A stretch of 64,000 bases of DNA from Strigamia acuminata (GCA_949358305.1 OX442318.1:1226501-1290500); one strand, 5' to 3'; shown: positions 32,424-44,236, counted from the stretch's first letter. Notes: generated by a model from the sequence alone, not told the origin. Numbers and translations are program-made.

Positions 32424-34336
32424 TGTGACGGTGACGACCACAACTCCCATTTAACAATGGTACCGGGAAGAGATCGCAATAAATAAACAGTGAATACAAT
32501 ACGAGATAAATACAAGACAGTTTATTGTTGGTAAACAATAATATCAAGGCTAAATTATACATAGGACTAATGCCGACATTTGGCAAGTTAAATCAGCTAT
32601 TAAACTATACAAAGAATTGGCCAACTGGCCCTAGAATAATATCACTACGGGTCTGGAATATGGGAGCGGTTTCCCCATCGCTCGACCTGATTATAGATGT
32701 CATCTTAAGCCGGATGGCTGTGTCCTGGAGTCCGATACGGCTTCGCTGGTTTCCTTGGTTCGCTGTGTAAACTATCGCACGTCGATAAATCGAATGATCT
32801 GAGCATTGCGGTTGACTTTGTCTGCACCGCCACAACTTTGGGAGGATATTGGTGTAAGTAAATGTATTCATTTACTTATCAATATTCCACTTATGAATTA
32901 TATTTAATTCATATCGTTGTGAATTCTTATTTAGATATTTCGGGAATAAGTTGTCGTCAACTTATCGGTTATATTGAGTTCAATATGAGATTAAGTCTTC
33001 TGACTTGATTTTGGTCCAACTGGTTGTCGAGTTTAAGTTTTGCTGTTATAAATAAAATGAAGATTAAGCTTCCCGTCGCAACACACAATTGCCATCGATT
33101 AGAATATACGCCTTGCCATGCAGAACGGTATCAAGCGTCCCCGGCGTCGCAGCACGGTCGTCCATCGAGTGGTTGACGGTACCACGTACACAGGGGTCGA
33201 TAGCTCGCGGCTCCGCACAGCAGTTTTATCTCTCGCGGTACTAATAATAGACCGACTGCTTTGGCATCGAATACCATGAGAATCAGCTTGCCAAACACTT
33301 GGTGCTACTCGTGGTTACTGTAAAACAGACTGCTTTGGCACCATCAGGTGAAGGAACCGATTCTCAACAATACCGATGCTACTCGTGGTAACGGAATACG
33401 TTCATACCGAAAAAGACAACTTGGTCCTGTCCGGAGGATACTGAATTGCACAACGGCGGGTTCTCCTTCGGCGTCGCAACCGTAGACTGTAACATTTATG
33501 CAACATAATAATCCCAGCACTTCGACTTCAATTGCCGGCGGTGGCATGATTCTGTAGAATCATGCAACGGTTCTTTGCGAATAAATCAACAAAGAACCAA
33601 AAGGTTTTTTACGTGAACAACGAATCATACTTCTTAAGTAACAATACCAAACAGAAATAATCAAACAGAGCTGCGGAATGGCCGATTGTTTGGGTTTATA
33701 TAACCTGACTGGATTTAAGGATTAATCCAGTCATCCAATTGGAACATGGGTTCCACGAATCCCTCCAATCCCGTATCACCGGAAGTGGATACGGAGGAGC
33801 ATTTATGCAAATTATGCTAATCCTTGTTACAACCGGAACTGGATACCCAGGACCGGAAATGGGTTCCACCAATCAGATTGATCGGTTGACCGATTGATCG
33901 CTAAACATTCTGTCCCGCAGAAATGGAAGTTACATTGTATTTAACAATGTCAGATACTTAATATATATTTATATTAATATTTAACACAATTTATTCACTT
34001 GATTAAATATACGTTTATATTTAATCATGAGGTTTTCAAGTTCGTATTCGAATTTATCGCTAATTGCGATCGCGCCATCTAGTGGCAATATGGAGCATTG
34101 ACAAATGCGGGTTTTAGCAGACGAATCTTCGTAATTATGCCGTGATACTTTAGTATCATGTGGAAATTAGTGTTTATTCTTAATAAACGAACATCTTTGT
34201 ATTTGAAACATCATAAATGACTTTATTCTAGACATTTATCAGTTTTACACAGAATATTGTAAAAATACCATCATATTGGCGCAACAGCGCTTTCTTGATA
34301 GAAAATAGGCATTTATAGCCATTGTAAACCGTCATA
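32424..34336 (-). repeat. 5' LTR of LARD-like element
   Basis: 1,913 bp. The TATA-like motif is at about 33696-33707. In element orientation the LTR ends CCGTCACA, followed by CG and then the tRNA-Gln primer site. Confidence 0.92.
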
Positions 34337-37300
34337 AGGAATTCTCATGAAGATAGCTTCATCTAAGTTGCCATATAAATAAGCACCCTTGACATCGAGA
34401 TGTGCATCTAGCCAGCCTAAAACGACTACTAGAAGCACGAAAAACAGGCGTATAAGCACATAGTTAACCACGGGACTGAAAACCTCGGAATAGTCGACTC
34501 CGAACTTTTGGCTAAAGCCCTGGGCAACCAACATCGCTCTAAAACGGCGCACGACGCCTTCTGCATCGCGCTTGATGTAGTAAACCCATTTATTCCCCAC
34601 AATGTTCACATTAGAAGGAGGTTTCTCAACCTCTTCGTAAACACCTCGCTCACGGAAGAGTGAAAGCTCTTCCTCCATGGCTTTCTGCCAATGGACACGG
34701 TCGGGACTTGCAATAGCTTCCTTATAGGTGCGAGGAACCTGGGCAAATAAGGAGTGCGCGTACCGTGGTGTAGCAGAATAGCAATCCCCTAATGCTTCAT
34801 CTTCTGAAGCCGTAGGACTAGGAAGAGGAAAAGCAGTTGGATCTGCCGGAGGGGGATCAACCGTGCAAACAGGCACGTTCCGGGTGCAAAAGTCAAAATT
34901 ATCCCGGTCATATGCTAATCGATGATCTGCGCAATATTGCGCAACGTCAACATGACTCCGTAATCTGGTATGATCCGGGGGATAAAAATACACATCAGTG
35001 TTTCCCATAGTCGCACCAGACTGCCGAATCACCTCGGAGCGAGTCCACTTGCCCCCCACAGCCGAAGTAGAAGGCTGAGGCTGATTTAGTGGCGAGGCAA
35101 TAGTAGGTGGTGTAGGCAACGGATGCGCTTGCGCCGAAGGTCGAGTAACCACAGGCGGTGGAGGAGGAGGATAAGAAGGTGGAGGAGGATAAGAAAGCGG
35201 AGGAAGATTGGGGGGACGTTGAGGAGGAGGTGGAGGAAGAGGTGGATCGGAATCGAAATCCGAATCTAATGTCACCGATATAGCTCCCTCATCAGTTACC
35301 TCAGTACCCTCATAAAAACGAGGATGTCCCCACATGCAGTTTTCATCAAAACGAACATGCTTTGACTCAAACACTGCACGGCGCTTCGGGCACCACACGC
35401 GATAACCTCGCGTGCGCAAAGCATAGCCAACAACTACACCCGTCCAGGCTCGAGACTCGAATTTTGAACCACGGACCTGTTGTGGTATGTGCACGAAACA
35501 CCTTGACCCAATCACTTTTAAGTGCTTGAGTGGAACAGCCTTATTGTACCACAGACAATAGGGGATAAGGTTGTTCAGAGATTTATGTGGAAAGCGATTC
35601 TTGAGATAAATCATTGAAACCGCGAGCTCAGCCCACAATTCTCGAGGCAAAGACGTCATCAAAAACAAGGAACGCACGCCTTCAAATAAGGTGCGGTTAA
35701 GGCGTTCCGCAACGCCATTCTGCTCAGGTGTATAAACATTCGTGCGCTGTGCCCTGATGCCACGCTGGAGCAAGAAATTTTCGAAATTTTTAGAGCAAAA
35801 TTCCATCCCGTTATCGGTTCTGACTGCTTTAATGCAGCCAGCCCCCCATAATGTTTCCATCCGAGCATGGAAAAGTTTAAAAACTTCAAAAACTTCCCCC
35901 TTCGTTTTCATAGGGACAACAAAGGAATAGCGAGAAAAGTCATCCACGATCGTTAATAAATAACGAGCACCACCCACGGAAGTAGTTGGGGAATTTCCCC
36001 AAACGTCCATATGGATTAAATCCAAAGGCTTCTTACTGGAAATTCTATTCTTTGCACTCGGAAACGAGGCTCGGGTGGATTTAGAACGAGCACACACGGC
36101 ACATGCCGGAAATGCGGAAGTCGAAATATCGATTCCGGAAGCATTCGGAGATTTCGCTAAAAAGTGTAAACCTTCGGTATTAAAATGCCCAAATCTCCGG
36201 TGCCAAAGCTCTAAATCGGATAACTTCCCCTTCGGGGGCTTACAAGGAGGGGATAAAGCAGGTCCCTCGGCAAAAGTGACATGCCGAGCAGGCTTTATAG
36301 TCTGCGCAGAGAGGACCGGCTTGACCACTGAGGTGGCCGTAAGCGCAGGAAGCGGCGCAGATGTAGGATCTGCGGGCAAGACATGCTGAAGGGAATATAA
36401 ATCATCCTTCAGTTTGGCATGCAAAAGAAATTGTTTGGCTTTGTCGGACGGATCAAAAATGGTCATTAAACCATTTGAAGCCACAAAATGTAGTCCGGCG
36501 CGATCAATTTTTGACAAACTGACTAAATTACGCGAAAAAGCGGGGGCATGAAGAACATTATGCATTGTGACGGGAAATTCTCCTTTCGCGCCACCACGAC
36601 CAATCCGCAAAACCACGTCACCTATACCATCAACTCGTGAACGGCCTTCACCCAAAATGATGAAATAATTCGAAACGGGCTTGTACGTCGAAAAAGAATC
36701 ACGACGGCAACACACGTGATCAGATGAACCCGAATCAATTAGCCATTCCAAAGACGAAGTCGATGCGACGTTGGATTCTGACCGTGCAAAGAAACCTAAA
36801 CCGGACCTTGCACTTGAAACACTTTGAGCACTCGGGGCAGGTGGTGTTGCATTACCGCGTCCACTTTTGCGGTTCCGAGACGAAGATCGGTGACCACGAT
36901 TGGTAGACGAGTTGGAAGAGGCAACGCCCTGGACTCGAGGTTTGGGGCACTTGTTCGCATAGTGTCCCATTTCCTTGCAATTAAAGCACTGAATTTGTGA
37001 CAAGGGCTTGAAAACTCTCGTCGGTGCACTCGAAGACGAACTCGCTGACTGTAAACTAGTCGATGACCCCGAATCTGCATTCTTCATCTTCAAACGATTA
37101 AATTCGGAGAGAAGATGGTCGGAGACTCCCTTTAATGTGAAATCCGCTTTAGACCAATGGTAAATCGTTTGCACGGTCGCCTCGTACGAATCTGGTAACA
37201 AATCCAAAAGTTGATAAGCGACATCCGAATCCGAAAATGTGACTTCCAAGTCCTTCAAAACGGCACGGGCTTTGGTGACACGGCTAATGAAAACTGACAT

Positions 37301-37672
37301 GTCTTCATTCGGAAGTAAACGCATCATCAGGAAATCTCGGCGGAGTTTAGCAATTCGGGCAAGAGAAGTCGGCTGAAATGTCGCTTTCAAGGCTACCCAG
37401 GCGTCACGTGCGGAGTCCGCAGCAAGAACAATGTCCTGATATTGGGACTCGACAAACAAGCCAAGCAAGGCTTTTGCACGCTTTGAACGGTCGTCGTGAA
37501 GCTGTTTTCGAGGCTGATCCCAGGCTTCGTCTCTGACCGGAGGATTCTCTGAGATGAAATCATCTACTCCTTTTTCCAAGAGCAAAAATTGGATATTTCG
37601 GGACCAAGATTCGTAGTTATCAGAGTTCAGTCGTGGAATTGAAAATTGGTGAGATTTGCCGGAATCCGCCAT
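34337..37672 (-). CDS. Copia A Gag-Pol, 5' part: Gag, protease, integrase, start of RT
   Basis: About 1,110 residues from MADSGKSHQF. Gag is a copia-type UBN2-like domain (NYESWSRNIQFLLLEKG) with a CCHC knuckle (CFNCKEMGHYANKC). The protease active site is IDSGSSDHV. The integrase finger is HRRFGHFN...CAVCARSK and the DDE core is HMDVWG, VRTDNGMEF and EQNGVAERLNRT. A Pro-rich spacer follows. The RT N-terminus has NKWVYYIKRDAEG, LVAQGFSQ and DAHLDVKGAYLYG with the first catalytic Asp. The order PR-IN-RT-RH identifies Ty1/copia. The frame runs into the inner LTR element at 34336, gaining a few foreign residues before a stop. Confidence 0.93.
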
Positions 37673-38988
37673 GACGATATAAGTGAGCGGTTCTGCGAAA
37701 AGTTTGGTCGAGGTGACAGGAGAACGCGCGGTATTGTTGTTCGAGGCGGAAAACCAGAATTGGGCTATTCAGGTTGCTAGCCAACCCAACTAAACAGTGG
37801 CCGTTTAGGAGTTGTCGGGAAATAATGGCCCTATGGCCCCCGGATACTCCACTGTCGGGCACGGCAAATTAATACAACGGTCAAAGTGCAATGACCGAGG
37901 CAAAGATTTGTATCTGTTAGGGCAATTAAATCCACTAACAAATACAAATCCAGGATCCTACACCAGGTCCCTACCAAAAACCTTAATCTTATACAAAGTT
38001 TCACGAAACTTAATATTTAACAAAGTTTCATGAAAAAAAAAATGAGGAGAATCTGGTAGAATCTCTTGGAAAACTCGATCAAAACTTCTTGAAAATCTCT
38101 GCAAATTGGTTGGCAAACTTCTGCCACTTCGTGTCTGATTTCACACGGAAGTCCACGCAAAAATCGACGTAACCTGACGAAATCTGCAAAAATAAACACG
38201 AAAAAGTACATGAGAATTCAATTCAATGTTTAAAATCTTCAAAGATCTTCGAAAATCGACGAAAATCTTGAAAAAACAGTCACAAAATGCGTCTGCTGCT
38301 CTCGTGTTCGTAATCGACGTAACGGACACAAAAAAAATTTGAAACAAATCCCAAAGTACTCACAACACTTGTAGAAACAAGTGGAATAATCCAGTAATCC
38401 CTGGCACAACACAGTATCGACGAAAAAGCACTAAATTCGATGAAAAGCACGTTAAAATTCGGCGAGAAGATCCTCGTGAAGCGCACGGGTATATGGCGCA
38501 AAAATAACGAAAATCGGCCCGAAAAACGTGGAAAACATGATGAAAAGTACTCACAATCGTCTGTATAACACGTACACTGCTAAACACAAGCAGATACTGG
38601 ATGGCACAGTCAAAAACTCGATGAAACACGCGAAAATCGTCGGCGAAAATCACTCGGAATTTGGTGCATCGCGATCGGGCGAATCTGCGGCGATCATCGG
38701 CGATAATCCACGGAAATCCATCAAGAAAAGTATCCACGATCCTTTTACAAGCCCTGGACAGTACCCACGAAAATTTGCAGCGTTCAAATCCGTTGCAAAT
38801 TGCAGAAAAAGCATCAAAATCGTCGGGTGAGCAGGCATGAAGAAACGAGGTCGGCCATTTTGCCAGGAGCGAGTAATCGATCAGCAGGATAAGATGAACG
38901 AAAATTCATGGAATTTTGACAAAAACTTGGCCAAAATTCAACATGAACAACTCACAGTGATGGAATGAACTCTAATCCTCTGCTACCA
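37673..38988 (-). promoter_or_regulatory. Copia A leader with initiator-tRNA-Met 3'-end primer site
   Basis: The first bases after the LTR (38978-38988) read TGGTAGCAGAG in element orientation. This matches the complement of the 3' end of metazoan initiator tRNA-Met (...CTCTGCTA-CCA) for 11 nt. The 1.3-kb remainder has no gene that I recognise. Much of it repeats CGTCGATTTTCG-like sequence, giving Phe/Arg/Asp-rich shadow frames that I do not count as genes. A similar long leader is present in copia C (56278-57197). Confidence 0.7.
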
Positions 38989-39268
38989 TGTTGAAAGTAT
39001 GGATTGATGAACAAATTCCAGGCCAAAAGTGAGTAAAAGAACAAGATTTAATCATCTCATGCAAGCATGGAGAAAAATCAACAACAAGAGAACAAGTAAT
39101 AACAACAGTTGCTAAGCAGTTAAAAAACAACTCCAACTACGGTAACCCAATTGATACATCAATGTTTACATGATAATAAACTATAAAATCATAAATAATT
39201 ACAAATCAAACATGTGTAACATCAATAATCAATTGCATATCACAAATCTCGGAGAACAAAAGCCAACA
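38989..39268 (-). repeat. 5' LTR of copia A
   Basis: 280 bp. In element orientation it ends CATACTTTCAACA and is followed at once by TGGTAGCAGAGG, the primer site. Confidence 0.92.
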
Positions 39269-41444
39269 GATACGCTTGCCTGAGGTCAAGCGTACTGAAG
39301 AACCGCGCTCTGCCAATCGACGCAAGCAACTCGGCTATGCGAGGCAGGGGGTACGGGTCAGGCTGTAAATTAGCGTTCACGGTGGACCTGTAATCCCCGC
39401 ACAGGCGAACCCCCCCGTCTTTCTTTTGAACTGTGACCAGGGGAGTCCCCCACACGGAGAACGGAATTGGCTTGAACACCCCTTTGGAAATCAAATCGTC
39501 TATCTCCAAACTGACCGCATCTCTAAGTGGCAGTGGAATAGGCCTCGGCCTGTAAAATCTGGGAACCGCATCTGGTCTTAAAATAAGATCAACCGGTTCA
39601 CCTTTGTAAGTTCCAAGGCACTCGCTAAACACGTGTGCGTAACGCAATAACAATTCACTCAAGGAACCAGCTCTCTGGGCACTCGCACTCGACACTTCAA
39701 CGTGATCCACTGGGCTCGCCGACGGGTGTTGACCACTCACAGCAGCTCCGTCACCCTCCGCTGGCGGCGCCGGGTCACGTCCATCTCCTGAAATTAAAGC
39801 GGCAGAAATATTATGCCAACCAAACTTGTGTACAGCATCCCGACCAATAAGACTAGGGCCCTGACGCCCCACCACTACAAAATTTACCCTTGCTGTTACC
39901 TCACCCATATGCACATTCAGCCACACCTGTCCCAACACCTCAATGGGCTGGTGTTGGTATGCAAACAGCTTAACTGAAGTGGGGGTAATCGCCCTCCTTG
40001 AAATCAATCGCTTGGTCAGCAAGACGTTGCAATCAGTCGCATTCAGCACCGACAGCTCACTGCCGGTATCCAACAATAGGTTAAGCCTGAAAGAATTCAA
40101 AACCACCTGCACAATAAGGGGCGGCGACCTCACTCTCGCTCCAACGACATGGAACAAGGCGAAATCCTCGTCTTGCTCCTGTATCACGTTGATTGGAACG
40201 TTCCGCTGCCTCCACTTCTCATCGGCACCTCCTGCTCCACCAAAACTGCCGTCAACTTCGGCTGGAAACGTCGCCGGTGGGCACGCTCCCTCCTGATCGT
40301 TCGCCTTCTTACGCCACTCACCAATCATGCGGCCACCCGGTCGTTGATCTTGACCGGCTCTTGGTCCCAATGCTGGTTCAAAAGGGCAATCCCTAACGAA
40401 ATGCGGTCCGCCGCATTGAAAACAGTCGACGGGCGTGCCATCCCTTTTTACAGGTTGGCCGCCTCGCCCACTACTCTGCCCCTGGCGCCCGCGCCAAGGT
40501 CGCTGAAACGAACCACGTTGAGCACTGGTCCCTGCGCCTGAAAACCCGGGTGAACCGAATTGGTTGGCTCTTCCACGGCCCTTCTGCGGACCGCGGCGGC
40601 CACCCATCGACAACTGCATCAACGCCGCCGAAGCTGGCGCTTTGGTCGGCTCTTCATCCGTGAATGGCAACGGCTCTTCGCGTCCCGACGCCGCAATGTG
40701 GGCCATCTCGTGGGCGACGGCACGTTTTGTCACCTGTTCTGCCGTCAACGGCATGTTGAGAAGAATCTCGCGGACCAAAACCTCATTCCGCGATCCTCGT
40801 ACCACCTGATGGACGATCGCCCCGTCCGTTTCGTCCTTGGTTGCGAATCCGCAACGTTGAGAAAGAATCCGCAACTCTGCTATGTATTTTTCCACCGACT
40901 CTCCCTCGTGGCGTTTGCGCGCCCCGAATCGCTGTCGAGCCATATACGGGGTGTCAACTGACGTGTAGTGCTCCTCAACCACGTCCAAAATCGCATCCAA
41001 ACCCATCGTGACGACTTCCTTCGGATGCGCCCACCGCTTGATTTTATCGAACATTGGTATGCCAATGACAGTCAAAAGTAGCGGGACCTGTCTGTCTGCT
41101 TCCACCTTGTTCAACAGGACAAACTGCTGGTAAGTTTGCTTCCAGCTTGTCCACTCATGCAGCGTGGAACCGGAAAACGGCGGAATGCCGCCAAGCATCA
41201 ATTGCGCCATGGCTAACAGCAACGCAAAACCACACCAACCGATAAACCTCGTGTTCGACGACCCGTGTTCGATCACGTCGCTCCGACGTTCGTCTCGACG
41301 TCGAAATCTCTCTTGCACACGTCTACACGACGTCGCCGACGGCTCGCACGCCGCACGCCACCAATAAGAGTCCAAAGCTCCGCCCGAACGTCGACTCGCC
41401 GACGCGGCACTCATCAATTGCAGCAAAAGTAGGCAAAAACTCAC
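39269..41444 (-). CDS. Gypsy Gag-Pol, 5' part: Gag, protease, start of RT (disrupted)
   Basis: About 725 residues. It has a Gag capsid-like domain (HEWTSWKQTYQQF, YIAELRILSQRC) and an Arg/Gly-rich segment, then a single CCHC knuckle (CFQCGGPHFVRDC). The protease has LLDTGSELSVLN, and the N-terminal RT includes DPYPLPRI and the first catalytic Asp in STLDLRQAY. The frame then meets the TSD and the copia LTR at 39268. The rest of pol is at 20347-23176. The start is either the ATG at 41442-41444 or one 30 nt further in (MSAASAS). The frame itself shows no other damage. Confidence 0.92.
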
Positions 41445-41535
41445 AATTTCCTAATGTGTCCCATCTCGGGAGCTTCTTCTGTCCAACATACTGTCCAATT
41501 GTACTACTCAGGCTTCTTTTTATCGTGGATACCAC

Positions 41536-41748
41536 TGAAGAGTTCTTACAACTCGATGTGACTCTCTAATTTAGACACGGAAAACATGTTCACTCTCATT
41601 TATTGAACTCGTCATACACAACTGAATTCCAGAATATGTGTTGCCATGGTTAGTTTCCAAACAATCACCAACCATGGCACATTGTTACAACAATCATATA
41701 ATACTGTCAATTCACACTTAATAGTTAATTTATAATCAGAATCTAACA
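41536..41748 (-). repeat. 5' LTR of gypsy element, with adjacent primer-binding site
   Basis: 213 bp. In element orientation, one base after the LTR, comes TGGTATCCACGATAAAAAG (about 41516-41534), starting with the TGG that pairs with a tRNA 3' CCA. I could not assign the tRNA with confidence. Confidence 0.9.
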
Positions 41749-41799
41749 CATTAAATAACACAAAGGAATTCATTTGAAACTTGACAAATTTACTTTCAG

Positions 41800-44236
41800 T
41801 ATCACTTCCTTCACACGAAGAGAAATCCTTGCGATAACAATTTACACGGCTGTTTGCTCCCTTGTTTCATGAAGAATTTTACGTGCAGGTAAATTTGTAT
41901 ATACTTAAATATGCAGTAAAATTGGCGGAAACATATCTCAGGTTTCCATTTTACGATGCACGAAACCAACCAGAATGCCAGAATGATGAACTAAAGCGTC
42001 AACGTAGAAAGTGGATCCATTCACTTTTTGCTAATGAGAATGCAATAGAACTGTGCAAATGTCCTCATTTATGCCATGTGACAGAACTGAGCACAACCTT
42101 TGATACAATACCCTATTCTGAGAATATCCTCGATGTTTCTCTTCTGAATCATTTCGTTCGTACATTGCAAGAACAATTTTCTTACGACATAATCTCTTTG
42201 CTGTGCGACATTGGCGGAAACATCGGACTCTACTTCGGAATGTCTTGTTTGGCACTCGTCGAAATATTTGTTCACGGCTCCAAAATACCGCTTTTAATGT
42301 TCAGAAAAAATAATAAATCAAATTCAAAGTTAAAAGGAAAAATTCAAGCAATTCTAGAAATTAATAAGATAACGCACAAGCGAAGCAAACTGATAAAGAC
42401 TGCGCTACTATTTCTGATTTTCACATCGATTTACCTAGTTTACACTTCGATTGATACTTATTTTGATTATCCAATCACCAAATCAGTTGTTCTGGCTAGA
42501 GACAAAATCATTCAGTTTCCACGAATTGTACATTGCCGAGAATCTGAAGAAATAGTTAGAGTCAAGGAAAATGTAAGTGAACAACTGCACTATGATGTTA
42601 GTCATTACAAGCTTTATTACTTACTCCATCCATCGTCTAAATTCGCAAACAATTCTCTGGAATTATGGAAGGCTTCTTCTAATTTACAACACCATTATAT
42701 CCTACTCCAAGTAAGTAACAAGATTGATTTTCCTTTAAATGCATTTATTGCTCAATTTCACATTTTAAAACAAACTTTTTAATTTATTTTACTGAGTATC
42801 TGCTTTTTACCTCATCGTTCTTCCCTCTCCATTTTCGAATCTCCCTGCATTTTAATTGCTCGAACCAATCAGACCACTTATTCTCTGTAGAGTATTTGGC
42901 ACTCCATTTTCTTACGTTGCTCCTCCTATGTAATAAACACTTATGCTAATTCTACATTGGCGACTGGTCGCTTCCTGACTCCATCTAACGATATCCAGCC
43001 ACATCCCTTGCAATCCACTCAAATTCAAAGCAACAAACACATCAGTCTGTTGCTTTCTTTTTGTTTGCTTTTTGTTTTTTCTTTTCCCTTTTCCCACCCA
43101 GCCCACCTTTCGCATGACTACTCAGATTTTTCTCAAACAAACCAAATGTCTATTACAAGTATTGCCCAATTGATTGCTTTTTTACTATACAGTAGTAATC
43201 AGTACCTTTTAAGAACCCTAACACTTGTAGTACTAGTACAGTACTTTCAATTACAAATAACTATTTTTATAGAAGTTCCAAAAAGATGGTAAACCTTTTT
43301 TGCCTTATGGCAATGTGTCAGCTGTGTCAACTGTATTTGGAAACTGCACTGAATTTAAAAAAAGTAGAAGTAAATACAAAACACTTTATTGTTTTCTCAC
43401 TTTTAAAAGTTTACAGTTGATCTGCCTTATCGTCCGCAAAATAACCATTTAATTGTTACCTATTACTTTCGTAATATTTTCAAATGGAATGTAAACCAAC
43501 CGGTGAGATCTTCCGATGTTTTTATTTCATTCAGTTGATTATTTTGATTGCATTCATTCTAGAACTTCATTCTACCACAGAACCATTATCTTCACCCGAA
43601 GTTTATTGTTAACACACCCAGTTTGAGTTTTGTTCGAATTCACATTTCTCGTAAAACGGTAATGTTTGTACAAAAACATTCACTACGGTATTTGCAAGTT
43701 TATTCTTTTTAGTTGGTTCGCATAAACACTCCAAAAAACCCTTGTGCAGGGAATGACCGAGTGTCGGAATGCGAGGCACAATGCTACAAAGACAAGCTGC
43801 AGATACAACCATTCAATTGCAGGTGTGTGTTTTCAATACAACACTTGCTTGCTCAAAATAATTTTTCAAACATTCACAATTTCTTCATCCGTTTAGACTG
43901 CCATTTATGGAAACGAGTAAGATACCGTTGTGCATGACCACTGAAACGGCCGAAGAAACTGTTAAAATGTATTTGGAGGCTCAATTCAAGACAGATCCTC
44001 ACAAAGACTGTAACTGCCCATCACGCTGTGAACAAACAATATTCCTATCTCTAGTACAACAGCAACTGAATAGAGAGCGCTTCAGCAGAAATACATTCAC
44101 GATTGACAGCAACATTCGAGAAATAATTGCAGAAGAGAAACAACTTTCTATCGTCAAGTTGTTTTGTCAAATGGGATCAATTATTGGAATTTTTACGGGT
44201 CTCTCAATATTTGCACTCGTCGAATATTTCATATAA
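41800..44236 (+). CDS. Two-unit (concatenated) DEG/ENaC channel, exons 5-11 (3' part)
   Basis: Exons: 41800-41888, 41942-42710, 43273-43369, 43417-43502, 43563-43658, 43713-43822 and 43897-44236 (TAA stop). With exons 1-4 the coding length is 2,379 nt, exactly 793 codons. Exon 5 gives the Cys-rich end of unit 1 (NPC, HGC, LLPC, FTCR). Exon 6 is the key exon. It encodes CKCPHLC, TM2 of unit 1 (about residues 376-403, filter Gly393-Met-Ser395, Glu401), then a basic 40-residue linker (404-445), then TM1 of a second unit (about 446-466) and its FPRIVHC segment, with no stop between. Exons 7-11 give the second ectodomain (NPC, CEAQC, FNCR-LPF, C718-N-C-P-S-R-C724) and a second TM2 with filter Gly781-Leu-Ser783 and Glu789. 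The protein ends three residues later with no cytoplasmic tail. So it is predicted to have four membrane passes, a natural covalent dimer of a channel family that works as trimers. Confidence 0.82.
42711..43272 (+). other. Intron 6 of the two-unit DEG/ENaC gene
   Basis: 562 bp between GTAAGT (42711) and the acceptor TTTTTATAG (43272). It holds a pyrimidine-rich stretch (about 43060-43090). No exon or mobile element is recognised inside. Confidence 0.6.

Larger units (their letters stand above)
24674..34336 (-). mobile_element. Non-autonomous LTR element with 1.9-kb LTRs (LARD-like), inner level of nest
   Basis: Direct terminal repeats 24674-26586 and 32424-34336 (1,913 bp each, identical by eye) flanked by a 4-bp duplication AGGA (24670-24673, 34337-34340). 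The ends are imperfectly inverted: TGTGACGGT...ACCGTCATA. In element (-) orientation the 5' LTR is the right one. Next to it is a 19-nt match to the complement of the tRNA-Gln 3' end, and the 3' LTR is preceded by AAGGGGGATG, a polypurine tract. So it replicates as an LTR retrotransposon. The 5.8-kb interior has no protease, integrase or reverse transcriptase, only one unrecognised 497-residue frame, so it must borrow enzymes from another element. A 4-bp duplication is typical of retroviral/gypsy-type integrases and differs from the 5 bp of the copia elements here. Confidence 0.88.
23177..39268 (-). mobile_element. Ty1/copia retrotransposon A (middle level of nest)
   Basis: LTRs 23177-23456 and 38989-39268 (280 bp each, identical by eye, TG...CA) with perfect duplication GATAC at 23172-23176 and 39269-39273. 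Without its own insertion the element is about 6.4 kb. It sits in the RT of the gypsy element. Its single gag-pol frame is cut within RT by the element at 24674-34336, but otherwise shows no stops. A 1.3-kb leader separates the 5' LTR from gag. Confidence 0.95.
19905..41748 (-). mobile_element. Ty3/gypsy LTR retrotransposon (outer level of nest)
   Basis: LTRs 19905-20117 and 41536-41748 (213 bp each, apparently identical, TG...CA), with a perfect 5-bp duplication CATTA at 19900-19904 and 41749-41753. Without its insertions the element is about 5.7 kb. It inserted in intron 4 of the two-unit DEG/ENaC gene, antisense to it. Its pol gene is interrupted between the first two catalytic blocks of reverse transcriptase by a copia element (TSD GATAC). 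Confidence 0.95.

Noticed and set aside
24674-34336. Reading the inner element as a segmental duplication rather than a retroelement
   Set aside because: The 4-bp target duplication, the tRNA-Gln primer site next to one repeat, the polypurine tract next to the other, and exact restoration of the copia frame on removal all indicate retrotransposition.
38280-38830. Frames in the copia A leader rich in Phe, Arg and Asp
   Set aside because: They come from repeated CGTCGATTTTCG-like leader sequence in several frames and have no domain.
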